From Mactra quadrangularis (taxonomy: Eukaryota > Mollusca > Bivalvia > Venerida > Mactridae): a DNA stretch of 64,000 nucleotides. Below, in pieces: positions 22,616 to 37,600 of the stretch. Under the pieces are notes generated by a model, which saw only the letters and a program-made list of their open reading frames with translations, did not search any database and was not told the DNA's origin. The stretch spans positions 31,451,919 through 31,515,918 of the forward strand of contig CM046306.1 in the NCBI GenBank assembly GCA_025267735.1, given 5' to 3'. The translations under genes and the position numbers were made by a program. Position 1 is the first letter of the stretch; each line of letters begins with the position of its first letter.

Positions 22616-23439
22616 TTAAAGTCCCTGATATTTCAATTGAGAATAACAATGTCACTATATCAAGTCAATTCCACCATAAAGACACTCGATTTTGATAGAC
22701 CTGTTAATAGAACTTAATTGTACTTGTATACATGTATGTAGATCCATAATTAATTGCTTCGCCATGGATACAAAGAAGAATTTCGATTTTCCAACAGAAA
22801 ACACTTGTTCAGGGTATGATGTTTTACTTACTCTTATTGAAAACTCTGTGTGGTCTTACAAAGGTAGCTAAGAACTACTAATTAATCACAAATGTCCATA
22901 ACAAAGACTTTGCCGCATAAAATAGCATTTCTATAAAAGTACTATTCAGACCAATGTAAACTGTGACAAAGGGTGAATCATTTTGGTGGCATTAAACACA
23001 GTTTTAACTGGAAATAATCTTTTATACACAAAACATGTACAATAAATACACCTAACAAAGTGCATTAAAATATTAATATATAAAAGTTTCAATGTAACAT
23101 CTAACAATATTAACATAATATAATTACAAAGAAAGCAATAATTGTAATTTATGTACTATACAGTGGATACCGCTCTAGACAATTAAAAATCTGTATACGA
23201 AGTGCTACAGGATTCATTTGTGCTTCGTGATTTTCAGCAATGTGTACCTACTAGTCAGTGCATGCTGGTAAAAAAACTTTGAGTTTCCTATAACATCAAT
23301 CAAATGTTCAACATGATGTAAGCTAAGCAGCAATCAACACGTTCAACAGATCTTGATTAACAAAATATGAGATATCAATGTACAAAACAAGTACTGTACT
23401 ACGATGCTCATAAATAAACCGAATGGAGGAATGTTGGTG

Positions 23440-23515
23440 TTGCCTGGGAATCGAACATGCTATTCCTGGAATCGTAGTAAGACAATCTGCCGACTGAGTT
23501 AACCGGTCGGATCAA
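23440..23515 (-). mobile_element. tRNA-derived SINE head
   Basis: The minus strand reads ccggttaactcagtcggcag (A box) and gcatgttcgattcccaggca (B box), like a degenerate tRNA. The 3' body is not clear. Confidence 0.55.
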
Positions 23516-25437
23516 TGAGATATACAAGCTCTAGGGTCTGGTTTTCATTGAATCCTTGAAGTCTTGAAAAGTTCACTTGAAATGGGCCTCATTGTTAGAA
23601 GTTTTGTTGAACAGAGATACCGGACACTCGTACGTGCTTATTATAACCAAAAACACGAGACCAACAAATAAAAGTGAACAGTGAGTAGTAATCAAGAATA
23701 GTAAAGGGGAAGAGAAGACTGGTTGATTATTTCATATAAAAGTAAAAGTAACCTTCGGGCAAAGCACGTGTGTATATACTCAAACTTACATGTTTACCAT
23801 ATATGTATATGATCGCCTCACGCATATACGCCTGTCATTTCAATGATTGACCGGCGTATTGATTAATTATGGCCAAACTTTTCCGACAATCTAGCAGGAC
23901 ATGTAACCTTTCGTTGACATGTTTTGAACGTTACGTTCACAATAGGGTCATAACGTTGACGTGATACGCTACAAGACTAAAAACAAATGTTTTGACATGA
24001 AATACATACTAGTTTAGTTGTAAATTATCTAGTTAAAAAAAGAAAACATACTTGTGGTGATGAATTAAACACTTTGAATAAATGATCTACAAAGTTGAGT
24101 AAATAGACCGAATACATATACAATCATATAATTGTTAATTGACAAAAACAATTTTGAGTTTTTGGAGTTTTAATTATTGGGTTTATTGTTTAATTAAAGT
24201 GTTTTTGCTTCACTGTGGAGAAAGTCTTGTACTTTCTTTCAATTTTCTCTGGATTTTAATTTAAATAATCGGATGTTAAAATGAGTTAATTAAAGGTATA
24301 TGAAACAGATATAAACAGTTTTAAGTGTTAAATTAAAGCATACAGTGTGTTAGAGATTCATATTTGAAGGCGTGAACACAAGGCTAATTTGTTCTTCAAT
24401 CAGAATCGTCCGACGTTGTAAGAGTATTTGGTCACCTAGTAACATTTGTGAGAAAGGAATTTATTTATGATATAAGAGCACGTGGCTCTGAAAATCATAG
24501 AACAGTACAACACAGTGTTAAAATAATATCATTGGACCGAACTTGCCCCCAAAAATTCCATTCGACTTAATGAGTTAATTTTTTGTTTGTTTTTTATGTC
24601 AAAGCTCACCTTATGGCCATCCCTGGTGTTAGTAAATAACTAAACTAAGATGACTGATCACCATTTAATGAGTAGTTATACAGTCATAGAATGACAAGTT
24701 GGTCAGGTTTGTTTGTTGGTATGTGAACTTATACAGATCTAGAAGTACTCAGTATATTAAATATACAACCGCTGATGTTTTAACAATTTTCTGTAGTAAA
24801 CTATAAACTATTTTCTACAATTGGAGTAAATTATTTTCACTGTGATATTTAATTTGTAAGTGTATTTATGTAATGACATTTTACTAGATTATTAAGTTCG
24901 TTTTATAGTTTAACTTTTCACATTCTAGCCCTGTATCAGTGGAAACGAATACTGGTGTGATTTAGGAAAAGGAACCAACAATAATTAATAGGAACAGCAC
25001 GCGCGTATTTTTTACCTGAATTAGGAAAGGCACGTATGTATATATGGTGGTGAAATCATAAGCATTGACTGAAAATACATTTTGAATAACTATAACACTC
25101 TTCGGTGCCAATAGATTTGTGATTCATATTTTGGAAATGTCATGAACCAAATATATCGGCAGAATAAATGTTCTGCTCGTTTAAGCATGACAATTTTCAT
25201 ACATTTATTGTAATAAATAAAGAATATAGTGATAATTACATCATAAAATATAGTGATTATACGTAATGTCTGAACGTATATAGTTTTCATATATCACAGA
25301 GTTTGTTATAATTATTTGTCGTTTTGTCTTTATGTGACATTTTCTGTGTATGGTATAACTAGCCCATTGGGTATAATTGACTGAATAATTAGTGTAGAAC
25401 TTATCATCCAGTATAGAAAACTTGGAATCCAGCAACA

Positions 25438-25658
25438 ATGGCTTGGACAGAAATATCCATGACGAAATCTAGAACTCAGACTGTGATTTTAAGTAGGAAC
25501 TTATCACATTTCATATTGTGGTGCGTCTGTTTAACTGTGACTTTAAATTTTGTGACATCTTTTAATGTTGACACCAAAAATGTTAAATTATTTCGTGGAC
25601 CTAATGGAATCTATTTTGGATACTCACTCGCTATGTTACGGAATGCTCAAGGAAACTG
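25438..25658 (+). CDS. Integrin alpha exon 1
   Basis: Residues 1-73: signal segment, mature FNVD start, and the first part of blade 1 (GPNGIYFGYSLAML). Donor gtaagt, phase 2; the split Trp codon is completed by exon 2. Confidence 0.9.
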
Positions 25659-28600
25659 GTAAGTATTTAGTCTTTGACTTCATTTGGTAATACATATACT
25701 GTATGCTGCAATTTTTACATTTCATTAGTGCATATGTTTCACTTTGATCCAATAAAACCAGGTCACACGAGAAAGTAGAGTTCAATAATACGTCCATATT
25801 TCTTTGAATAAGTTCATAGATTTTTGCGTGAAAAGAACTACGATTTAAGACTGAAATTTTAACATAAAGTTCGTTCGCGAGCTCTATAACATTGGATTCT
25901 GGTTCGACTTCGTCTAGAATCGAGCACAGTACCTAGAATTGTGTCAAAGTAGGTAACAACTTACATTTCATCATGTAGAGTTTTTTTTATAAGAACTTAA
26001 GAAAGCTACTTTTCGTATTGTATGATAAAAGTTTAAACACCATTAAGTTGATATGGTATTCTTACATAAACAAGATTAAATTAAGAATGAAGCAACATAT
26101 AATATAAAAGATCTCAATCCATTCTTTCATTATTGGCCCGCGTGCTCCAATGTATATTTGTCAACAACGCGCTTTTGTTTATCATAGAGACAGTCCTAAA
26201 TTACAAGTACATTTATGAAAACAATTACAGGCTATAAAATGGACACATGCTTTAAATTGACGCCACAACAATTGGAAACTAAGTGCACTTCTAACTAAAT
26301 GCCAGTGTTCCCGCTTAGTAATTACCCAAATTACTTTCCAAAGTACTTGTTGTTGGAAATCACGAGCCATGTACTTATGCAGTTCTCTAAGGTTGAATAT
26401 TGGAATGATACAATGTATATAGCAAGCTCAAGGCTTATTACAATAGATCTTAAACTCATCTCATGGCTTCTTTCTGCTAAACATTTACCTCTTTGTCTTT
26501 TGGTTATGTAGTAGGTCTGTGTTTGTTGTTGCTGTTCTTGATATGTTTAATGCTTACACATTTTCCTAATTGTTAGTACTGATGACTAGGAGGTGGACTC
26601 GACGATGGTTGATAAAAGTAATAAGAACATTTTCCAAGATCAATATGAACTAAATCATAGTAACTTAAGTTAACTCTAGAAATTTTAAAAGCGTTTTCGC
26701 TACTATTTTCGAGATTTGCTTATGGTCCAAATTACTCGAAAAGTGATTCCATACATTCACATTTTGCACACATTGTACGAAGCCATATGACTGTATATAA
26801 ATGAATGTATGTTGTTCCAGATTAATCATCCAATTGTACTGTAATATTTAATTATAATGGTATCAGCGGCCTTTAGTATAAATGTTCTTTCACATTAACC
26901 TATGGTTTTGTATAATAACTCTGACGACAATAAATGTATAAGTACATGTCATTCTCTCTATATTGGCATAAAGTATAATGTATTGGTCACAGGTAGTGGT
27001 GATCGAGTGGTTGCGACGTTGAACAGCTATCATTAGATTGACCAAAAGTTGACCACATGTTCCAGACACATATTTTATCCTTCTTATTTACACACATGTT
27101 TTACTACACATAAACTGTGAGAAAAATATAGGAATTGCCCGGTTGTGTTCTGATATACAGTTTGTAGTTCTATACTGAATCAAAATGGTAAAACTTGTGT
27201 CATGGCACCAGCGAGGGGGTCTAAATAAAGATACAAGATTCTATTAGGGACGGTAATTATGTTCTAAATATGGACAATACAATTAGTCCATGTATATAAA
27301 TTACAAACTAGTATAATGACAACATGGTGTCCGTAGTGTTTGTACAAATGGTCATACTAATATATCTGAGGGACAATATGCTAAATAACGTGACATTTAT
27401 TGCTTCTAACATACGTATATATCATAAAAATATGATATTATATGTACATAAGATATTACAATGTATATATGTGTGTGTATTGTGTAGCCCATTGTCCACT
27501 GACTTTAACCATTCCATTTAGAACCATATCAATGGGTCAGTGCAAAACTGGTTTACATCCTTCATGTAGGTAGACTTGTTTCGCTTCGACCCGTCAATCT
27601 ACTACTGACCCGTCAATCTACTACTGTTTAGTCCATCTTAGGTTGTTTTTCCCGTAACTTGTGTATAATGGTAATGCTCATGTATATATTTTGAAGTTTG
27701 GTATATTCTAGAATTGAATTGAGAACGTATTCAAGTACATTATTTATTCCATTGTCATGCAACTTAGATAGTTCTGCAGAAAAAGTTATTGAGCTCCCCG
27801 AGAAAACTTTAATCAATTGCCACCAGGTGTGTGTAATTTTTTTCCAGAAAATGATCTTAAAGTATAATAATTGACAATATAACATTAGCTAAGGTTAACT
27901 ATTTATGCATAACATCTGTGACTTGAACGTTCAAAATTCTAGTCGCTCAAAGGAAATACTAGTTACCAAACTCTTAGAATTGGAATTTCGTTTGTTCCGT
28001 TAATGGTCACAGAATCTTAAATATTCTAATGCTAAAGTGGTTTATGGGCATTTTATTTCAATGGTAATTATGTCCCTGTATGTCCCCATATTTCCAAATA
28101 TCGAATTCTTGATGAACGTATTTGATTTAGAAATCAGCTTACGGTCATTAATACAAGTGCAAGCTGTCTCATTTGGTCGCTGGATGTGCCATCATTTAAA
28201 AATCTTCGGCACCTTAGTTGGACATTTGGTTGCCATGGACGACTGGGTTTTACTCATGTGAAAATAAGTCATATATGTAAATACTCATGTGATAATATGA
28301 AAGAAATGTTACGTAGATATCTTGATCGATGTTAAATTACTAATTAGACCATACATTTCATTCAGTGAACATTTGTGTGAATAAGTTATCGCTAAATATA
28401 TTTTTACTGGTTTAAAGAATGACTAATTTAATATATTTGAATATAATTTGTACCACTTACATCAATTTGCTACATCTAACATTATGTATTTGGAAGGCTT
28501 TTTAAAATTTCTTATTTTGCGCAACAGTGCTAACTTACGTGCTTGCAATATATGGTATGGTACAGTAAAGTTCCGCTATTAAGACCACTTTTGTTATTTC

Positions 28601-31600
28601 AAAATAATGCGATTTTGACGATAGTTAAGACCCACATGCTTAATTTTTTAACAAAAGGGTCTCTATAATAAGACCGATTCACTAAATTAAGACCATTGAT
28701 TTTGCTGGTCTTAATAGCGGAACTTTACTGTATTTGAAATAGAGCATGTTATATGGTGACGGTGTGAGATCGAGGCAATTGACAAAAAATATCGTCCGTA
28801 TACAACTGAAAATCATTGCCGATTAAAGCAAGCATATAGAATCACTATAAAGCTACCAGAGGTACTATGTACGTGCAGCTGTTGGTCGTATGGTCAATTA
28901 TTATCATTCTCAATCGTTGCAGAACGCAATGAATGTGTCTTAAGTAACAGCTCAAGGGTGTCAAAATAGGTTTTTTCTTCACCTAAAATTAAAAATTTTG
29001 GACTTAAAATCGTCATAAAATGGTGATTCTATATCAGAATATTATTGTAATTATCAATAATTTATACATTTAGCTACTTTATTGTTTAAATAAAATATTG
29101 TTGAATAACTCAACAAGCAATGTGATATGTTAAACGCGTACATATACATAAATTTTGCAATGTTTTGTCTTATTGTTTTGGTACGCGTAAGCATACACAA
29201 CATGTTCTTAAGAATGGCCATCGCAAAAAACGCATACCGGTTTCTAATGATCAAATATTCACGTGTGACAAACGTAATTGCATATTTTATACTAACACAT
29301 TTTTTATTTTTATAGTGTCAAAGGACTTCAATCGTCATACTTGGTGTTTAATGATTAAATACTAAAATCTTGACAGACTAGAATGTACTGTCACCCTTAG
29401 GGCATACATACAATATAACAACACTATGTTTACAAATCTTAAATACTCAATGATTACTTGAGGAAGTGAACTGTTTATTATTGTTGTGAAATGTTGTAGT
29501 AATGGTCTGTTGATGACATTTTGACAACGTATGGGTCTAAGTGTACTAATACCCATAAGGGCTTAGGCAACACTTTTGTTGTAAAAAGGAAACTTTATTA
29601 TTTGGCAACGTTATGTAAATATGAATCCTTTAATGTAAATGGAAATCTGTGGGAAACATGCCCCGAGCGAAACAGTGTCAGCTCGGATATTAATTGAATT
29701 AAGTCTGTAGGTAATAGGTCCATGCACGATAGTTATATATAATTATATAAAATGGTTTTGTGGAAAAAAGTTAATTTCACGAAGCCTGTGTTATATGGGG
29801 GAATTATATTAGAGTTGAGGTCTAATCTATGGCATGTTTGCCAGTTGAAGTGAGTAAATAACATAACATTGGAGTGCGACCCCATTTGCAAACTTTTTAT
29901 CCGGTGGCTTGTAATATTTTGATTGAGAGTTGTCTTGTTATAACATTAATTTTGGGCAACATTGATGGACCACCAACACTGTTCCCATTTCAAATGAAAT
30001 AGGTTTTATCCACAGGGGTCTGACACATAAAGCCTTCTGAGCTAAAAAATGGACATACATGTAGATTGTATATAGAGACTCTATATAGAGTCACGACACT
30101 ATATATAGAGTATGTCCATTTTCTTAGCTCAGAAGGCTTTATGTGTCAGACCCCTATGGTTTTATCTTGAGAGAACGCATGAAAATATCGATTTTGACAA
30201 AAATATGCGTCTTGGGTCCAAATCCTGAGGGAATTCAACATGGCCGTACCAAAATTTTATAAGCCGCTTTTTTACATCTTGATTTTCATCAGATGCGGCA
30301 TTAAACCCGTTCCTTAACAGTATAAACACGGGTTCGCTGAAGACCTTATGCTATAACATACTATACCCACTATAAGGCATAATCTTGAGTTAATGGCAGT
30401 AAAAATTCCAGTCAGAAAACAATATCAGTAAAATCATACAAAGAATAGATGCAAAGGACTAGGGTTATCAAGCTATTTTTAAAAATATGCTTTTTGTATC
30501 AGTGAATCCATTTACATCGAAAAAGTATTGTGGTAGATCTATCTTGACTATGTAGTATTTCTTTGGTTGGTATCGTTATAGTAAGTCTAGATATATATAA
30601 TATATATAATAACTCAAATGAGATATAACAAACACACGTGTGTTCTTAGACTACTATTTTAATACTGAAGATAAGATACTATATTTCTAAGCATGCGCAT
30701 GGATGTATGAATTTAAACATGAGTATAAGTAAAGTCTATTTCAAATATGTTACAGACTAGATATTTTTATATCTTATTATATTATTGAATTATATTTGAT
30801 GATATTTAACGTCAAATTTAGAGGCACTGTGATTCTCTAGACACTGAAACCACGATCAATTATATGGACAAGTTTTAGTGGCGATAACGCAATTTTTTAA
30901 CGGATTGCGTACGAAGCGGACTTTAGCTAGTCCCGGTTCAATAAGGATAATCGCCCTTTCCTTTAAAAATCTAATTTCATAAAAATATTTTATCTTTTGA
31001 ATCGACGTTTGTGCTATTATTAAGGTATTTAAAACAACAAGTTAACTAAAATGACATAATTTTGTAAGTAAGAAGTAAATTGTGATAATGTGCATGTGTG
31101 ATCTCAGTTGTATCATGTTTTTTTTGTAACTGTCGCATATTTTCGCGACCCAATTATTGTCATTCAGACGGTCTTAAACAACATTGATGTAAGAACAGGA
31201 AAGAGTAAAAATATTATCAATTGAATTGATTCTTACCTGGTAACCATGCAGATATAAAATATACCAGTTCAAAACATAAACCAACTTCAAGGTTTTTTGC
31301 CTGACCATTTTGAGAAATGTCAAAATGCATTGTCATTTATAGGACTGATGGCATTAATCTTATTAGTTTAAAGGACAATTGCAGTTAACCAGTACGTAAA
31401 AAATCTGTGAATCTGCAGATATCAAGCAATTATTGCAGTTATACCCTATTTTTAATGGTTTTTTTTTTTCAAATACAGTTGAGTTCACACTAAAGTTTAC
31501 ACAAAGTGCACTTCGTGTGCACTTCGTCCACACCTGAAGTGCACTTTGAGGTGCAGTTTAGTGCAGTTTTGTTTAGCCAATATATTGAAGTTTGAAGACT

Positions 31601-34600
31601 TGTTTATAGATTGATGACTATATTGATTTTATTTGTAGGTTTCTAAAACATGATAGAAAGTTAAAAATTTATAATTAAGCAAATTGTTTTGAAAATGAAC
31701 TTTTAGAATGATTTGAAGTCACAAGAACTATTTAGTGAAAACACTGTTCAAATTCCAAGATTATGCATTCATGAGGAAATAATTATCATTAATACATGTA
31801 TGACGTAGTAATTTTCATGACTTTGAATGATAAAGAACACAAAAGAAAGTTAAGTCAATTAAAATCATGTTGAACAAATATAATTGTTTGATAAAGATAA
31901 AACTGCAAATTGGTTACACATTAATGTTTATAACACCTGATGTCTTAAAACTTCAGCTGGTTATTTGATCTTTACAATAGGGAACAATGATTTACTGTGA
32001 TTATATTGCAATTAATTATGAGATGTTTTATTATGTTGATTTTACGTTAATTCATACATCATATTCAATTTCAATTGTGACACAATTCAGGGACACTTTT
32101 ATAATTCATTCTTAGGAATAACAGAACAGAACAGAACAGAACAGAACAGAACAGAACAGAATTTTATTTAGAAAAGTACAAAGTACATATTCATAAATAA
32201 ATACAATAATTAAAGCATAATTACACACAATCAATATAGTAACGTATACATGTGAATTTTACAAGAAGATGAACATATTTTCAAGTATATGATATATTTT
32301 TGAAATTAAAATGATTAAATTACAAAATATTTAACTGAGTTTTCATTTTTAAAGCTTCTTTAACAAAAACTGAAACTTTGATAAATGTCGGAGCATACTG
32401 ACAATTCAATAATTCAATGAATTTAAACATAGATGGTTTTTTGTAAAAATATGGTTTTAAGTATTTTTTACGTATACAGTTGTATTAAGATAAAAAGGAC
32501 ATATACATATCACATGGAACTCGTCTTCAATTTCGTTTTTTGTACAAAATCTGCATATTCTTAAATTATGTGGAGTATTACTATTAACATATCTACCAGA
32601 ATTAATATGGAATTGATGCCCAGCAAGTCTTAATCTACAAAAATAAAATCTATACTTTCTGGGTGAAACGTTTTAAGTATTCTTCATAATGAAACAACGT
32701 TTTACAATAAAAATAATTCTTCAACATATTACATTGTTCTAACTTATTAAACCACTCCTGCTTAAATGTATCTATTATTCTAGATTGAAATGTACATGGA
32801 AAAGTTTTTATATCAACAGAAGTATCATTATTAAAAACATTACAAAAACCATATTTATTCAATAATTTTTTAACATCAGAAACCCAGTTGGACATGCCAT
32901 TATTACAATCTTTTAAACTTTCATCGTACATAGTTTTCATAATAATATTATCAGAATGTTTCACTTTCAACCAGTATTTAATTATTCTAACATAACGTTT
33001 AACATATAGTGGATATCGCCCTAGCTCACCGTAGACAGCTATATTCGGTGTACTTCTAGGGACTTTTGATATAGATTTACAAAATTTTAAATGTATGCGT
33101 TCTATTTCAAGTGACTTTGAATGACCCCAAATTTCAGAAGAGTAGCTTAAAATGGATCCTACAAAAGAATCAAACAATTGACATAAAATATATGGCTTTA
33201 GATCAAATTTATTACAATAATGAGTAAAAGTATGTAATGCTTTTAAAGCTTTACCTCATAAATGTTCTTTGTTTAGATTAAAATTACCAGTATAATTAAA
33301 CACGGAACCTAAATAATTAAAACTGTCTACTACATCTAGACTTTCCCCACCATAAGTCCAAGATTCATCTTTTGATAATTTACCCCTTTTCCTAAAAACC
33401 ATAACTTTTGTTTTTGATGTGTTCACCTTAAGACCCCAAGTGTTGCAATAAGTATTTAACATGTTTAAATGGTTTTGAAGTTCTAGTGGACTTTTAGCTA
33501 AAAGAGCCATGTCGTCAGCAAATAAAAGAATAATAAGGACAATATCGTTAAACACACCCCTATTATTGTCTATATAAATTTTTATCATTCGGATATTTCA
33601 ACAAAAAATGACAGCCAGACAACAGTTTTTGTCAGGTAAGAAAATATTTAGTTCATATGAACTCAAAAATAGTTTATATTTGACAATGAGTTTATCTCTA
33701 TAAATTATGCTTTTACTTTGTATCTGACAGAATTTAAGCTTACTTTTTATTGGTGAAATTATAATATACAATGTACTGTGCTTCTTAAATTTGATATTCA
33801 ATTACTTATATTCAACATTGAATAATCTATGTACTTAAAATAATATTTTTGTAAGTTGGTAATAAAAACACTGTTATTTTATCTAAAGGGGTTATTATTA
33901 TTTAACATTTGGCAGTATGATGACATCAGCGAACAAACTCCATAAACAGTCAACAAGCATCAAGAAACCAATAAAAAAGACAACCAAAAAGAAATCTTCT
34001 GTTTGTACTTACAATGTTTGTTTTTTATGCAATACTTTAAGCTTAATCAACCTTTTAAAACTAAATTAAGAGAAAAAAACTTGTGAATAGAAAGAACCGT
34101 GACTGCTAAAATAATAAGACTTAAAATAAGAATAAGACAATGAGCCAGAGTTTTGGATCCATTTAGTTTATCATTGACTTTATCAGATAACATCAGCATT
34201 GATATGCATTATACACATGTACACTTATATTTGTGCTATGATTTTATACCCCCTAATATAAACTGTATGCCAATAAAGGATACCATTCTCAGCAGGGCAT
34301 CTGAGTTGATGCACACATAGACGAGATATGATCTAGACTTCTACTAGTTACATCATATGTAAGATAAAATAATAAACAGCTTTCTTTAAAAAAAAAAATG
34401 TTGAAATTTGTTATGTTGTTTCAAGTATTCAGTACTATGTACAAATATGAATTTAAGTGTGAAAAATTATATGTAAAATTGACATGGAAACTTGAATTTT
34501 GTGACATGCTTTTATAGCAATATGAACAATAAATGTATTGTAATGCATGAAGAATAGGTAGAGAGAGTTTTAAATAATTAATAAATAAATCTTAATGCAT

Positions 34601-37600
34601 CATTTATAATAATTATCTACAATTATCTGAAATTGATCCAATGTTGTAAATAGCCTAATGAGAAATTGAAATAAATGTTTTTATTACATTATCTGATTTC
34701 AGGTTGTAAATAAACTGATTGTGTATTACATTTACTATTTTATGATTTATAATTAGATTTATGGTTATAAATAAACTGATTATTTGTTACAATTTGTTTC
34801 TTTCTTCTTCTTTTTTAATGTGTGTACTACTTTCAAGTCACATGTGCAATTTTCCAGGTAAAAAACCTAATCTAAATTGGTTCAACTTCTAGTACTGATT
34901 TACACTAATTCTACAATTCTCAGTATCAATGAGAATGAATTGTCAAATATTCATAATTCTGCTCACCATCTGAGATGAAGATGTGATAAGGCTGATAACA
35001 ATTAGACAATTGCTATCTTTAGTCATTATCCCCAGGGGATATCAACAACAGGAAAGAGGGGCCATAAATATGACTGTATAAGAATGATTTCATTGTTGAG
35101 AAACATTTTACTGCATAGCTTGTACTAACATTCTTAATGATCATCAAATAAAAAAAGCAATAAAAACAAAAATAGTTTGTAGTCAAAATATCATACAGTT
35201 AAGTGTTATTAAAATGCATACATTTTAATTGTACCAGATGCCAGCTAAATACAACTGCACAATTCTCTCTCTTAAGTAAGGAGTTTAACTTTTAACTCTA
35301 CTCATTTTAGTGTGATAATTATCAATCAATAAATATTTCAATATGGATAAGAAATTATGAAGCTGATTTTGTTTATGATCAGATTACTAATTAAACTTAG
35401 ATTTTATCAAATTTTACAATACTTTACAGCAACATCTCAAAATATTCCAGTTAAAATATTTTCACACCTTCCCTATCTAACAAAGACAGGCTGTCTACAG
35501 GGTTTTTTGTATATTAAATGAAATAATGATATGCGACTACCATGTATAATAAAACATAAAAATATATCATTAACATTTTCAAGTACTTAATACAAATGTC
35601 ACACTATTATACAACAAAAAATATGACAGGCATTAAACTGAAATAAGACTTGATGTTTTTATCTTTTGATTTATTTTATATAATATTTAGATATAAGATA
35701 TTGATAAATTAACCAGACAGGACAGTATAAAGACAGAATAATTTAAACTATCAAATAACTTGTGTGGCATTTTTTTCACCCAAAACACATATTTTCTATT
35801 AAAATATAAGGGACAATAAAACATGATTATAATAATTATTTCTGTTTAGTCATAATCATTATACATGACAATCAATTCAATGCAAACATTTAATATTGAA
35901 TTTAATTCACACAAATTTACATGTGTAATAACTACTAATAAGACTAAAATATTCTGAACTCAATAAAATAAAAATTAGTCAATAATTTGCTTAATTTATA
36001 ATCATCTTTTTACTGTTTACCAGGTTTTATAAACCTTAATATTAATTCAATATTGTCTTCAATCAACCAATAAGTATTTTTTCTAGCTTCAATAAATTGA
36101 CTAAGCTTAACTGCACCTCAAAGTGCACTTCAAGTGCACTTCAGGTGTGGATGAAGTGCACTCCAAGTGCACTAGGGTGTAAACTTTAGTGTGAACTCAA
36201 CTGTAGAAGCTGTGAACATAAGCTGTGTATCATATCTCTGCTTCAATAAAATATTAAACATTTATATAATACATTCAGGTTGTTGGTTGGAGCACCAAAA
36301 GCTAATGATCCACTACAGCAAGGTATTCGGTCACCAGGTGTATTATTAAGATGTCCAGTTGATGGAGACAGTGTAAGATGTGATGAGGTCGTGGTAGACA
36401 CCTCAGGTAAGTAAATGTATTGGTTAAATTTCATTGTTTGACATGTTGAAAAAAAGTTCCATCATCTAAAACTCTACAGGCTGCTTTTTAAATAGTTTGC
36501 TTTTCATCAGATGAGGAATTTTATATAACGGATTTGTAATGACATAGATTTTCATCAAATTTCACTGTCTTCGCTATTTCGGCCCATAAGGTTAACTAGT
36601 ATAATAAGTTTAAATAAAGATATTCACATGAAATTTTGTACCAGTACCATTCAAATCAACATAAAGGTTAGGAAAAAAATGTGTTTCTAAATGATTTTGA
36701 GGTAAATTACCCTCACAGACTGTTTCACAAAATAATGGATTTTCCCACCGATCTGCCATTTTAGCCCTATTTTACATCACCTAAAGTCATACTTTCTGTC
36801 ATAATTGCGACAAATTTTTGTCCAAAACTTCAGAAACACTCACAAATTGCCTAGAAGACATGTACAAAAACATAAATCAAGTTTTTAAACTCTGGAATAG
36901 TTTGTACAGCCTGCTTCTGCCAGTTATAGGCAGTAAAGACTGTGAATATCCAAAACAGCACTTCATTACAAATCCCTGTTACATAAAATTCCTGATCTGA
37001 TGCAGCAATAAAATTACAGACCTGAGTACTGAAACAGGTTTTTTGAAGACCTTAAGCTAGTTGAAAAACTATTTAAACTATCAGGGGCTGTATTAACATT
37101 CTTGTGATAGATTTTTATTGTAAATTCTTTTACACTGTAATGTTATCAAAGAAGTTTGATAATATGCCGCCCTAATGTTTACATGAAGAAAAAACATCAT
37201 GTGGTCAAAGTTTATATTGTATAAAAGAATTTGTGAAATAATTATCTAAAGATTTCTAAGACCCCATTTTAAGACTTTACTGAAAAGATAACTATGATGT
37301 TTTTTCCATTGCTACTTTAGGTAATGTTCGAGTTGCTGGGACATTTTATGGCGTGACCAAAGTATTTGACCATGATAAAAATGATCAATGGTTGGGTGTG
37401 GCAGTTGATGTATCACCTAATAGTGACAGATTTGCTGTAAGTTATCAATATATCTATATACATTATATTTTTCAATAGATCTGTGTTGATTCATTACAAA
37501 TGTGAAAATTTTTGTCCATTGAATAACAAAGATGAAAATGTTATTGACTGATAATACATGTACCTTTATGTTTTGCAGAAAGATCATTTGACCATTCCTT

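Larger units (their letters stand above)
19401..25437. other. Intergenic region between the zinc-finger and integrin genes
   Basis: No recognisable gene. It holds homopolymer-rich repeat 20184-20490, a 51-bp tandem repeat (21496-21709), an inverted-repeat element copy (22411-22615) and a SINE-like fragment (23440-23515). A 107-codon ORF at 22102-22425 runs into that element and resembles nothing known. 23520-25437 is plain AT-rich sequence and should contain the integrin promoter, but no clear core motif was identified. Confidence 0.45.
31476..36203. mobile_element. 4.7-kb element with long terminal inverted repeats, TA flanks
   Basis: The left terminus (cagttgagttcacactaaag, then tttacac) and right terminus (gtgtaaactttagtgtgaac, then tcaactg) are inverted repeats of at least about 120 bp. 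They contain several subrepeats of aagtgcacttc and are followed on each side by TA. No transposase is seen. The only coding remnant is a LINE on the minus strand (32119-33600), probably a later insertion. The right end stops 75 bp before integrin exon 2. Confidence 0.8.
25659..36278 (+). other. Integrin alpha intron 1 (10.6 kb)
   Basis: No other coding exon recognised. It holds a 19-bp direct duplication (27588-27625), a Tc1/mariner-like MITE (28563-28730), a 142-bp palindrome (30014-30155) and the 4.7-kb long-TIR element (31476-36203) with a decayed LINE inside. The rest is AT-rich and unremarkable. First introns commonly carry regulatory sites, but none was identified. Confidence 0.6.

Noticed and set aside
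22102..22717. Two overlapping ORFs of about 108 codons
   Set aside because: The second is largely the translation of the inverted-repeat element; the first matches nothing and runs into it.
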